A stretch of 38,024 bases of DNA from an uncultured Bacteroidota bacterium. Lineage in GTDB: Bacteria > Bacteroidota > Bacteroidia > Bacteroidales > GWA2-32-17. Below the pieces are notes generated by a model, which worked only from the letters and a program-made list of their open reading frames with translations, searched no databases and was not told where the DNA came from. Shown piece after piece: positions 1 to 8,051 of this stretch (positions within the stretch are counted from its first letter, which is position 1; every line of letters starts with the position of its first letter). The translations under genes were made by a program, and so were the position numbers. The DNA is taken from the NCBI GenBank assembly GCA_903837285.1, contig CAILUD010000223.1:1-38024 (forward strand), given 5' to 3'.

Positions 1-32
1 AGTATTCTAATACTTAAATGAAAATATATTAT

Positions 33-40
33 TATATTTG
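33..40 (+). promoter_or_regulatory. -7 promoter element of tpx
   Basis: TATATTTG matches the Bacteroidota sigma-A -7 consensus TAnnTTTG and lies 30 bases before the tpx ATG. No clear TTG -33 element is visible at the usual distance. Transcription would start a few bases downstream, giving a short AT-rich leader. Confidence 0.6.
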
Positions 41-70
41 CGCACTAATTAATTAATAATATTAAAATTT

Positions 71-580
71 ATGGAAAAGCATCAGGGAGTTATTACATTC
101 GGAGGAAATCCTTTAACATTAGTAGGAAACATAGTAAAAGTAGGAGATACAGCAAAAGATTTTACTGTATTATCAAATGATTTAAAACCTCATAAATTAA
201 GTGATTATAACGGAAAGGTAAGAATTCTTTCTATTGTTCCATCAATTGATACAGGTGTTTGTGCTGCACAAACCCGTCATTTTAATGTTGATGCTGCAAA
301 ACTTGAGAACGTTGTTATTTTAACAATTTCTTGCGATTTACCATTTGCATTAGGTCGTTTTTGCGGAGCTGAGGGTATTGATAAAGTGATTACTCTCTCG
401 GATCATAAAGACACTGATTTTGGTTTAAAATATGGCTTTTTAATTGACGAATTACGTTTATTATCAAGAGGTATTGTTATTATTGATAGAGATGGAATTG
501 TTAAATATGTGGAGTATGTTAAAGAAGTAACAACTCATCCTAATTACGATAAAGCATTAGAGGTAGCTAAGAGTTTATAA
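71..580 (+). CDS. tpx: Thiol peroxidase, Tpx family
   Basis: A 169-residue atypical 2-Cys peroxiredoxin that reduces H2O2 and alkyl hydroperoxides using thioredoxin; length is normal for Tpx. The peroxidatic Cys is C64 in SIDTGVC, and the resolving Cys is C98 in GRFCGAEG. Their spacing of 34 equals that of the catalytic pair in E. coli Tpx, and the DLPFA segment before C98 is also a family hallmark. C88 is an extra cysteine. The ATG follows an AT-rich leader with no obvious Shine-Dalgarno. The gene is monocistronic: it has its own -7 box and a strong terminator right after it. No signal peptide is seen, so it should act in the cytoplasm. Confidence 0.96.
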   Translation: MEKHQGVITFGGNPLTLVGNIVKVGDTAKDFTVLSNDLKPHKLSDYNGKVRILSIVPSIDTGVCAAQTRHFNVDAAKLENVVILTISCDLPFALGRFCGAEGIDKVITLSDHKDTDFGLKYGFLIDELRLLSRGIVIIDRDGIVKYVEYVKEVTTHPNYDKALEVAKSL

Positions 581-600
581 TATTTTTCAAACTATGATTT

Positions 601-636
601 AAATGGCACTTACGAAAGTTTGTGCCATTTTTTATT
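601..636 (+). terminator. Rho-independent terminator of tpx
   Basis: A perfect 9-bp stem, AAATGGCAC (601-609) with GTGCCATTT (622-630), is followed by a T-rich run, 21 bases after the tpx stop. Confidence 0.9.
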
Positions 637-654
637 ATAATTTCACCTTTTTTC

Positions 655-790
655 AGTCTCCCTGAGCGGAGTCGAAGGGGCGTCTATAATTAGTTTCACC
701 GTGGTGGAGAAAAATATAGCTTAGATTCCGAACCAGATTTTGCTAAGCAAGAAAAAGTTTTTCGTTACGATTCTCTTCACTTTGAATGAC
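655..790. repeat. Degenerate dispersed intergenic repeat
   Basis: The 310-base tpx-cstA gap has no gene. Bases 655-681 hold an imperfect palindrome (CCCT-gagcggagtcg-AAGGG). Bases 769-790 hold a GATTC...TTCACT..GAATGAC segment that recurs in altered form at 6141-6168 and 6216-6254. The stretch is GC-richer than the surrounding spacer and looks like remnants of a dispersed repeat family common between Bacteroidota genes. No ORF or transposase is present. Confidence 0.5.
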
Positions 791-837
791 AATAAGATTT
801 ATTTTTAATATTAATAGATATAGATAATTGTTTTTTA

Positions 838-845
838 TAATTTTG
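838..845 (+). promoter_or_regulatory. -7 promoter element of cstA
   Basis: TAATTTTG matches TAnnTTTG and lies 45 bases before the cstA ATG. No convincing -33 TTG at the right spacing. Confidence 0.5.
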
Positions 846-890
846 AATAAAAATCAAGTTTCTTACAAATTAAAAAACTAAGGAAAAGAA

Positions 891-2714
891 ATGAATGCAA
901 TGCCTCTGGTAATTACAGCAATAGCAGTATTCGCACTTGCATATCGTTTATATTTCAGTTTTATTGCTGCTAAAGTTTTAATGATAAATGAGAGGAGAGA
1001 AATGCCTTCTCAAAAATTATATGATGGCCAGAATTACCAGCCAACAAGTAAATGGATATTATTCGGTCACCATTTTGCTGCAATAGCAGGAGCGGGACCA
1101 CTTGTAGGACCAGTACTCGCAGTTCAGTTTGGATATTTTCCAGGATTTCTATGGATGATAGTGGGAGCAGTGTTAGCCGGTGCAGTTCATGATATTGTAA
1201 TTCTTACCGCATCTGTTAGACATGATGGAAAATCGCTCGCAGAAATTGCCAGATTCGAAATTAGTAAAATCAGTGGTGGTGTTACTTCTGTGGCAATTTT
1301 AATAATTATAGTAATTGCGATGGCTGGACTTGGGCTTGTTGTTATAAATGCGCTTTCCGAAAGCTCATGGGGCACATTTACAATAGCCGCAACAATTCCT
1401 ATTGCTATAATTATGGGACTTTGGATGTTTAAATTCAGAAAAGGGAAAACTACAGAAGCTACAATATTTGGGGTAATACTTTTATCGTTAGCTGTAATTT
1501 ACGGCAGATATGTTCCCGATTCTTCCTTTGCTTCATGGTTTACTTACGACCATAAATCGTTAACAATTTTGCTTGCTATATATGGTTTTCTGGCATCGGT
1601 ATTACCAGTTTGGCTATTGTTAACACCTCGCGATTATTTAAGTTCGATTATGAAGCTTGCTGTTATTGCAATGCTTGCATTAGGAATTATAGTTGTTGCA
1701 CCAGATCTTAAAATGCCAGCATTTACGAGCTTTATGGATGGTGGAGGACCAATAATTCCGGGAACATTATTCCCATATTTATTCATAACAATTGCATGTG
1801 GAGCAATATCCGGCTTTCATGCTCTGGTAAGTTCAGGAACAACACCAAAAATGCTGATGAACGAAAAGCATATCAGACCAATAGCCGTTGGTTCAATGTT
1901 AGCTGAGGGTGTTGTTAGTATTCTTGCTCTTATTGCTGCTGCAAGCCTTTTACCACTCGATTATTTTCAGATTAATGTTAGTCCGGAAAAATTTCAGGCA
2001 ATTCTTCCGCAGCTTCATGCTATGGGTTTTCACGATTCTAATATTCAGGAATTATCAAAAGAAGTTGGCGAAAATATTGTTGGTAGGACAGGAGGGGCGG
2101 TTTCTCTGGCTGTTGGAATGGCACAAATATTTTCTGCAATTCCAGGATTAAAAGGTCTTATGTCTTACTGGTATCATTTTGCAATTATGTTCGAGGCATT
2201 GTTTATACTTACTACAATTGATGCCGGAACCAGAATAGGTAGATTTGTTTTACAGGAATCATTAGGTAAAATTTACAAGCCTTTTGCAAGACCAAACTGG
2301 ATTCCAGGAAATTTATTGGCCAGCGGCTTAATAGTTTTTGCATGGGCATATTTTATTTATTCCGGGAGTGTTTCTACAATCTGGCCCATGTTTGGTACAG
2401 CAAATCAGCTATTAGCAACAATAGCATTAACAGTTGGAACCAGTTATATAATAAATCGTGGAAGGGCAAAATACTCATGGGTAACAATACTCCCATTATT
2501 CTTTGTTGGTATAACAACAGTCATAGCAGGAGTTAAAAACATAATTAATATTTATTGGCCCCAAATATTTACTGAAGATAAACACATACAGGGCATTATT
2601 AACCTTACTCTGACTTTAGTAATTATGTTCTGCGTATTCTCAATAATATTTGACGCAATACCAAAATGGATAGCAGTTATAAGGGGTAAAAGAGCGTTGA
2701 AGGAGGAGAAATAA
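891..2714 (+). CDS. cstA: Carbon starvation protein CstA (pyruvate/peptide transporter family)
   Basis: A 607-residue polytopic inner-membrane protein of the CstA family, whose members take up peptides or pyruvate during carbon limitation. The N-terminus ([16 protein letters not shown]) is the usual first helix, and [19 protein letters not shown] around residues 60-78 is the CstA signature. Many hydrophobic helices follow, with the C-terminal five-helix region typical of the family from about residue 430 ([22 protein letters not shown]). It is about 90 residues shorter than E. coli CstA (701), as in many Bacteroidota forms. An AAGGAAAAG stretch precedes the ATG. A second ATG three codons in is possible. 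It ends 6 bases from a convergent gene, with no hairpin terminator seen. The substrate cannot be read from the sequence. Confidence 0.95.
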   Translation: MNAMPLVITAIAVFALAYRLYFSFIAAKVLMINERREMPSQKLYDGQNYQPTSKWILFGHHFAAIAGAGPLVGPVLAVQFGYFPGFLWMIVGAVLAGAVHDIVILTASVRHDGKSLAEIARFEISKISGGVTSVAILIIIVIAMAGLGLVVINALSESSWGTFTIAATIPIAIIMGLWMFKFRKGKTTEATIFGVILLSLAVIYGRYVPDSSFASWFTYDHKSLTILLAIYGFLASVLPVWLLLTPRDYLSSIMKLAVIAMLALGIIVVAPDLKMPAFTSFMDGGGPIIPGTLFPYLFITIACGAISGFHALVSSGTTPKMLMNEKHIRPIAVGSMLAEGVVSILALIAAASLLPLDYFQINVSPEKFQAILPQLHAMGFHDSNIQELSKEVGENIVGRTGGAVSLAVGMAQIFSAIPGLKGLMSYWYHFAIMFEALFILTTIDAGTRIGRFVLQESLGKIYKPFARPNWIPGNLLASGLIVFAWAYFIYSGSVSTIWPMFGTANQLLATIALTVGTSYIINRGRAKYSWVTILPLFFVGITTVIAGVKNIINIYWPQIFTEDKHIQGIINLTLTLVIMFCVFSIIFDAIPKWIAVIRGKRALKEEK

Positions 2715-2720
2715 GATGTT

Positions 2721-5282
2721 TTATTTTCTTATTATTTTATTTTTGTAACTATGAGTATTCCCAACAATGTTCAATAAATAAATACCCTGTTGTATGTTAA
2801 ATTGACCAATATTAATTTTATTATTTCCTTTTGTCAATTGTTCTCTTGATTCTGCAATGAATCTACCTTGGGTATCATATAAATTGATAATTACATTTTC
2901 TTTTTCAGAACAGTTAATTGTTAAATCTAAAGTATTACTTGTTAATTGTTGAATAACTACTTCAAAATCTGATTTAGAACAATTTGAAGCAACAGTTCTA
3001 TGGTAAGTAAAATCACCATTAAAATCAACTTGTTTAATTCTGTAATATGTAGTTTTATTATTTAAAGAAGGGTCAATAAAGGAATAGTTTAAAATATTAT
3101 TAGAATTTCCAGCTCCCATAACTCTAGCTATTTCTATAAATTTAAAATTTTCATAAGTTTTTTCAATTGCAAAGTAATTATTATTGGTTTCACTAGAGGT
3201 TGTCCATTCTAAAACTGTTTTTTCACCATCACAACTATTACTTATACTAGTCATTGAAACGGGGAGAGGTGGCGTACAGTCTAATGTTGCTCCGTTTGAT
3301 AAATTCCAAGATAATTCAAAACCTACAGTACTTGCTTCCCAGTTATCTAGCATCATAACATACACCTCACCAGCTAAAACGTTCAATGGAGCTAAAAATC
3401 CATTTTCATTTGCACCACCTCCATATTCTCCGTTTTGTTCGATAACATCTGTTGCTGGAGCAACTAATCCAGTATTCCCATTAGCTATCAACTCAGTAGA
3501 TGAACATCTAATTGGTACATCATTATTAAATGCTGGACATTGTAAAGAAGTATAAGGTCCCCATATTGCCCAATCATAATCTGTTGGCAAATTTGGTGTT
3601 ATCTGAAATCCAATTATTCCATTTGTTGAAGAAGAAAATGCATACCAATTTGATTCGTTTTCTCCTCCATCAATACATGAATTCCATAAATTAGGTAATT
3701 CATTAAAACCGTAATTATTTGTTCCACCAATTAGTGTAGAATTACTGCATATTACAATAACTCCTTGACAATCCTCGGGATTAGATGTAGGGACTGATGC
3801 TGATGGTGTTGCGCTACAAGTAACTGTTGCAACCCAGCCTGAATATGTAGATGATCCATCGGAATAAAAACGAAAAGATAAACAACCTGAAGAATTTGAA
3901 GATGTTGCCTTAACATTTCCTAATAATGCATTAGTTCCTGAATAAACTCCAAGTATTGGAGCGCTAGCATTATCTCCATCGAATACATAAAAATATTCGA
4001 AACCACTTTCAATATCAAAAGATGTAAAATTAACATTTACGTATTGCCCTGCTGTTGATGGACAAATTGTTATTAATCCATTTTGGTTATTACCATAATC
4101 TGATGTGCCTCCTGGGTCTCTATAAGTATAACTATTACCACATAAAATTGTTGACGAAGCAAAACCAGTAGCCGGTTGAGTAATATCACAAGAAATAGTA
4201 ATTGAAGAAACTGTTGAATAAGAAGTGCATCCGCTTGTTACGGCAGCTCTGAAGGATGTAGTTACTGTAGCTGCAAAAATATATGGATCTGTTGTTGCCC
4301 CTGCAATATTTGTCCAGGTGGAACCTCCATCTGTTGATTGTTGCCATTGAATAGTACCAGCACCTTCACCAGTTAATGAAAGCGATGTGTTTGTTGCAGC
4401 ACATGAGGTATTAATTGATGAGGATGATGTACCAGCTACAGTTGCACATGAAGTAAAACAACTAATGGTTAAATTAAAACCAGCTCCAACTGTACTAAAA
4501 TCTGAATAAAATAAAACGGTTAATGCCCCCGAAGCATCAGTTGATGTTAACGAGGGGATTGCTGTACCCATATAATATGTACCTAATAATGTTCCTCCAG
4601 TTCCAATTCCATTATACACACTTAAATAATCGCAACATGCTTCTCCGGAAGAAGTACCAGAAACCTGAATTTTATTCCCGGCAACGCTTGGATTAATAAC
4701 AGTATAGCCATTACAACTATTTGTATAATTGCCTGCCGATCCACCAATATCATATAAATTTCCAGAACATATTGTATAAGAATTATTGCCAGATGATGGT
4801 ACCTTCATTTCAACTGCTGAATATTTATAAGCTAATGTATATGTCATTGCAGCATTCGAATAATCATCAATTTTAAGATAATAATAGCCATCCGAAGGTG
4901 GAGCCCAGTTTAAGTATGCGGAACCAAGAGTTGATGCATCAAAACCACAGCCAACTGTTCCATCAATATACCATTGTTGTGTACCTGCAGAATTATACAT
5001 CGTAAAATCTCCGTCATTATTTGTTGTTCCACCTACACCATCTGCACCACATAAAGAAAAATCATATCCATAAGTAGCAAACATATATATTCTATAAACT
5101 TTACAACCAGAAGCAGCAACACTTGAACTTGTAGTTTGCCATGAAGTGGTAGGAGTTATAGTAAAATCATATGAGGGTGGGGTTACGCATTGACTATATG
5201 TTTTAATATTTAATATAGAAAAATAGAATATTATGCAGATAAGAATAACTTTTCTTAAATTAATAAAGTTTACTTTACCCAT
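2721..5282 (-). CDS. T9SS-secreted multidomain protein with two CUB-like domains
   Basis: An 853-residue predicted secreted protein. Residues 1-31 form a signal peptide ending near TYSQC. Domains in order: a pre-peptidase-C-terminal-like beta region (about 35-130, YYYLKIDDYS); a CUB-like domain (about 135-275, with CCDYLSVYNG); an Ig-like domain (about 278-365); a second CUB-like domain (about 375-490, FEYFYVFDG); a cysteine-containing beta domain (about 495-665, WYAFSSSTNG, DYDWAIWGP); a fibronectin-like segment (about 667-765, VLEWTTSSETNNNYF, YYRIKQVDFNGDF); and a type-A T9SS sorting domain (about 775-853) ending GIYLLNIV...KIIRK. No catalytic motif is recognisable, so adhesion or matrix binding on the cell surface is an inference. 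It stands alone and converges on cstA. Confidence 0.85.
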   Translation of the reverse strand: MGKVNFINLRKVILICIIFYFSILNIKTYSQCVTPPSYDFTITPTTSWQTTSSSVAASGCKVYRIYMFATYGYDFSLCGADGVGGTTNNDGDFTMYNSAGTQQWYIDGTVGCGFDASTLGSAYLNWAPPSDGYYYLKIDDYSNAAMTYTLAYKYSAVEMKVPSSGNNSYTICSGNLYDIGGSAGNYTNSCNGYTVINPSVAGNKIQVSGTSSGEACCDYLSVYNGIGTGGTLLGTYYMGTAIPSLTSTDASGALTVLFYSDFSTVGAGFNLTISCFTSCATVAGTSSSSINTSCAATNTSLSLTGEGAGTIQWQQSTDGGSTWTNIAGATTDPYIFAATVTTSFRAAVTSGCTSYSTVSSITISCDITQPATGFASSTILCGNSYTYRDPGGTSDYGNNQNGLITICPSTAGQYVNVNFTSFDIESGFEYFYVFDGDNASAPILGVYSGTNALLGNVKATSSNSSGCLSFRFYSDGSSTYSGWVATVTCSATPSASVPTSNPEDCQGVIVICSNSTLIGGTNNYGFNELPNLWNSCIDGGENESNWYAFSSSTNGIIGFQITPNLPTDYDWAIWGPYTSLQCPAFNNDVPIRCSSTELIANGNTGLVAPATDVIEQNGEYGGGANENGFLAPLNVLAGEVYVMMLDNWEASTVGFELSWNLSNGATLDCTPPLPVSMTSISNSCDGEKTVLEWTTSSETNNNYFAIEKTYENFKFIEIARVMGAGNSNNILNYSFIDPSLNNKTTYYRIKQVDFNGDFTYHRTVASNCSKSDFEVVIQQLTSNTLDLTINCSEKENVIINLYDTQGRFIAESREQLTKGNNKINIGQFNIQQGIYLLNIVGNTHSYKNKIIRK

Positions 5283-5521
5283 ATTTTAAATCTTTATCAA
5301 TAAATGTTATAAAACATAGTATGACGTAAATATATGTTAAATATTTTCATTGTGCAAATAAATAATTTATTTATTTACACTGTATATAAATGCATTGTAG
5401 TTTTCTATTGCAAAAACAAGCAATAACCTAAAAATTATTATTTATATGTTGTAAATCGTATTTTATGATTAAAGAAATAGAAAAGTCAAAAAATATTAGT
5501 TCATTTTTTTAACTTAAAATA

Positions 5522-5650
5522 AGACCCTTGCAAAACTCCCCAAAAACAAAAAGATACGTCATTGCGAGGAACGAAGTAATCTTATTTACAGAGACATACA
5601 GATTCCTTCACTGCGTTCGCAATGAAGGAAATGGAGTTTTGCAATGGTCT
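5522..5650. repeat. MITE-like 129-bp inverted-repeat element
   Basis: The 571-base gap 5283-5853 has no gene. It contains an element bounded by AGACCCTTGCAAAACTCC (5522-5539) and GGAGTTTTGCAATGGTCT (5633-5650), inverted repeats matching at 17 of 18 bases. The interior is also an imperfect inverted repeat (TCATTGCGAGGAACG... against ...CGTTCGCAATGA), so the whole unit can fold back. AAAATA occurs next to both ends (5516-5521 and 5652-5657, the latter offset by one base), a possible target duplication. There is no coding capacity. The rest of the gap to 5521 is plain AT-rich spacer with nothing recognisable. Confidence 0.75.
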
Positions 5651-5773
5651 AAAAATAGAATTTATTATTAAGAGTAACAGTATTTAATAATGATAGAATA
5701 TTTTAATTTTAGATTGTAAACATTGAAGAATGATAACGCTATAGTTTATTGCGGATTATGTTTATATGCAAAT

Positions 5774-5819
5774 GCTCGCATATTGCGAGCGAAAACAATA
5801 AATTAGCATTTTGCTAATT
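5774..5819. repeat. Pair of adjacent perfect hairpins
   Basis: GCTCGC (5774-5779) pairs with GCGAGC (5785-5790) across a 5-base loop. AATTAGC (5801-5807) pairs with GCTAATT (5813-5819) across 5 bases. They lie 35 bases downstream of the stop of the minus-strand DUF3820 gene. No T-tract follows on that strand, so an intrinsic terminator is not clear; a repeat unit or mRNA 3'-end structure is equally possible. Confidence 0.55.
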
Positions 5820-5853
5820 CTATAATTAAAAATACAAATATTTGTTTAAAATA

Positions 5854-6093
5854 TTACCCTCTAAAATTTGCTTTAAGTGGTCTGAGTAATTCATTCAGAC
5901 CATTTAATTCTATTTCGTACATTGTTTCTAACAATATACCTAATCTACCTTTGGGAAATCCTTTTTGCTTAAACCATACAATATAACTTTCGGGTAAATC
6001 ACAGATTAAAGTGCCCTCGTATCTGCCAAATGGCATTTTTGTATTTACAATTTCAAGTAAAACTTTTGAGTCGCTAATTGGGACTTGCTCCAT
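5854..6093 (-). CDS. DUF3820 family small protein
   Basis: A 79-residue protein matching the DUF3820 pattern across most of its length: MPFGRYEGTLICDLPESYIVWF, then KGFPKGRLG, then MYEIELNGLNELLRPL. The family is widespread and small. It is often labelled a putative quorum-sensing-regulated virulence factor, but its biochemical role is not established. There is no signal peptide or membrane segment. It is flanked on both sides by repeat DNA and 167 bases separate it from the hydro-lyase gene upstream, so it is probably a separate transcript, although read-through from that cluster is possible. Confidence 0.85.
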   Translation of the reverse strand: MEQVPISDSKVLLEIVNTKMPFGRYEGTLICDLPESYIVWFKQKGFPKGRLGILLETMYEIELNGLNELLRPLKANFRG

Positions 6094-6140
6094 TTTTAAC
6101 TATTGAATTTTGGAATGAAAATATTATTTGTTTTTTGTTC

Positions 6141-6255
6141 TAGATTCATCGCTATGCTCTGAATGACAAAAACTGGGATGTCATCCAGAACGAAGTGAAG
6201 GATCTGGACACGAATTAGATTCTTCGTCCGCCGCGGCGGATGCTCAGAATGACAT
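6141..6255. repeat. Two degenerate copies of a dispersed repeat
   Basis: TAGATTC...GCTCTGAATGACA (6141-6168) recurs as TAGATTCTTCG...GCTCAGAATGACA (6216-6255). Between them, TCCAGA (6184-6189) and TCTGGA (6203-6208) flank an inverted segment. The second copy contains the GC-rich palindrome CCGCCGCGGCGG, striking in this AT-rich window. It ends 6 bases before the stop of the minus-strand hydro-lyase gene. Confidence 0.6.
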
Positions 6256-6260
6256 TTTGG

Positions 6261-8036
6261 TTATGCGTTCTTCAAATAATTCACCAAGCCTTTTGCATCA
6301 AACACTGCCATTAGCTGATCGGGAAGAGTAGCGAATTTAAATATCTTGTTATCAATAGTAATTTCACCTTTTGCAAAATCAACTGAAGCTTTTGAGCCTT
6401 GATTGTATGCGTTTACAGCTTCGGGAACTACTAAAATTGGTAATCCCTGATTTACTGATGAACGATAGAAAATACGATTTACAGATTTGCAAATAACTGC
6501 TTTTACACCTGCTTCTGCAAGTCCAACTGCTGGATGCTCACGACTACTTCCGCAACCAAAATTATCACCAGCAAAAATAATATCATTTGCTTTTACATTT
6601 TCGGCAAAGCTTTCATCAAAACCTTTGAATAGATGAGGCATAATTCCGATTGCATCAGAACTGGTTACTGAGTATGTTAAATTGCCTGCAAACATCTGGT
6701 CGGTATTTAAATTATCGGCATCAGAATAGTTCCAAATATTTTCGGTTTTACGATTTTCACCCTTAGGAATTGATGTTGTTGTTGCAACATTTATCTCGGA
6801 AACAAACTTGTCATTAGCTTTTACACCTCTTGGATCGGTAATTTCGCCAGATAACGCAGAATAAGCTACAGTTGCAGGCGAAGCCAAATACACATTCGAA
6901 TTTTTATTGCCCATTCGCCCAAGGAAATTTCGATTTGCCGTAGAAATTACATTAAATCCATCGGCTGGAATTCCTTGTCCCGTTCCCAGACATGGACCAC
7001 ATGAAGAAGCAAGAATTGTAGCTCCGGCTTTCATCAATTTTGTGATAGTTCCGTTTTCAATTGCCTGCATATAAATTTCTTTTGAAGCAGGAATAACCAA
7101 TAATTGAAAATCTTTAGCAATCGTTTTTCCATCAAGTATTTGAGCTGCAATTTCTAAATCGTCCAAACGACCATTTGTACATGTTCCTATAACACCCTGA
7201 TTTAACTTAACACCCTGAACTTCAGAAACTGCCTTCACATTTTCTGGACTATGAGGAGCTGCTACAACCGGGAAAATATCAGATAAATTAATTTCAATTT
7301 CTTTAAAATATATTGCGTCAAAATCTGCCCAAACCCTATTAACATTTTGGTTTCCAATAAATGCAGTAAGTACTTCATCTGCAGGGAAGACAGCATTTTT
7401 AGCACCCATTTCAGAAGCAAGGTTAGCTAAAGTCATTCTCGCCGAAACTGATAATGTTTTTACACCTTCGCCATGGTATTCTATTGACATATAATTGGCT
7501 CCGTCAGTTCCGAATTTGCCAATTATCCATAAGCTTATGTCTTTAGCATATACGCCTTTATTTAACTTTCCTTTAAGTGTTACTTTAATTGACTCGGGAA
7601 CCCTGAACCATGTTTCACCTTTTTTCCAAAGACCAGCAGATTCTGTTCTGTCAATACCAGCTGCCATTGCATTAAAAGCTCCGGCTGTACAAGTATGGCT
7701 ATCGCTACCAACTATAATCATCCCTGGTTTGGCGTAATATGACATAATTTGATGGCAAATACCATCACCGGCTGCATGGAACTTATTTATTCCCTGAGCT
7801 CTTGCAAAGGCTCTTATGGTCTCGTAATCATTTGCAAGTTTTGAATCAGTAGGAGGAGCATTGTGATCCAAAGTAATTAATAACTGATTTGGGTTAAAAA
7901 CTTTTGTTCCGCCCATTTTTTCCCATGTTTTTTTAATACTTGCGGTATTGTCATGAGTTAAAACTAAATCAGGTTTTTTAAAAACTATTGCACCAGCAGG
8001 TGCTCCAAATATTTTTTCGGCAAATGTTTGTCCCAT
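6261..8036 (-). CDS. Fused LeuC-LeuD type hydro-lyase (aconitase/isopropylmalate/homoaconitate dehydratase family), copy 1
   Basis: A 591-residue protein with a LeuC-like catalytic part (about 1-405) and a LeuD-like swivel domain (about 435-591) in one chain. Canonical residues are present: D57-H58 in LDHNAPP, H95 in GDGICHQI, H114 in GSDSHT, the three [4Fe-4S] cysteines C286 (GTCTNGR), C346 and C349 (SSCGPC), and the swivel-loop GSSR (496-499) in NFGCGSSREHP. Enzymes of this family interconvert 2- and 3-hydroxy acids by dehydration and rehydration. Substrates range over citrate/isocitrate, isopropylmalate, homocitrate and dimethylmalate, and sequence alone does not decide between them. At 591 residues it is shorter than AcnA (about 750-900), which favours a HacA/IPMI-type fusion. 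It lies 15 bases after copy 2, surely in one transcript. Confidence 0.9.
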   Translation of the reverse strand: MGQTFAEKIFGAPAGAIVFKKPDLVLTHDNTASIKKTWEKMGGTKVFNPNQLLITLDHNAPPTDSKLANDYETIRAFARAQGINKFHAAGDGICHQIMSYYAKPGMIIVGSDSHTCTAGAFNAMAAGIDRTESAGLWKKGETWFRVPESIKVTLKGKLNKGVYAKDISLWIIGKFGTDGANYMSIEYHGEGVKTLSVSARMTLANLASEMGAKNAVFPADEVLTAFIGNQNVNRVWADFDAIYFKEIEINLSDIFPVVAAPHSPENVKAVSEVQGVKLNQGVIGTCTNGRLDDLEIAAQILDGKTIAKDFQLLVIPASKEIYMQAIENGTITKLMKAGATILASSCGPCLGTGQGIPADGFNVISTANRNFLGRMGNKNSNVYLASPATVAYSALSGEITDPRGVKANDKFVSEINVATTTSIPKGENRKTENIWNYSDADNLNTDQMFAGNLTYSVTSSDAIGIMPHLFKGFDESFAENVKANDIIFAGDNFGCGSSREHPAVGLAEAGVKAVICKSVNRIFYRSSVNQGLPILVVPEAVNAYNQGSKASVDFAKGEITIDNKIFKFATLPDQLMAVFDAKGLVNYLKNA

Positions 8037-8051
8037 AATTTCAAATTATAA

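Noticed and set aside
3184..3555. Plus-strand 123-codon frame within the CUB protein gene
   Set aside because: Opposite-strand frame inside a well-supported gene with no homology or signal of its own; the same applies to the other short frames lying within real genes.
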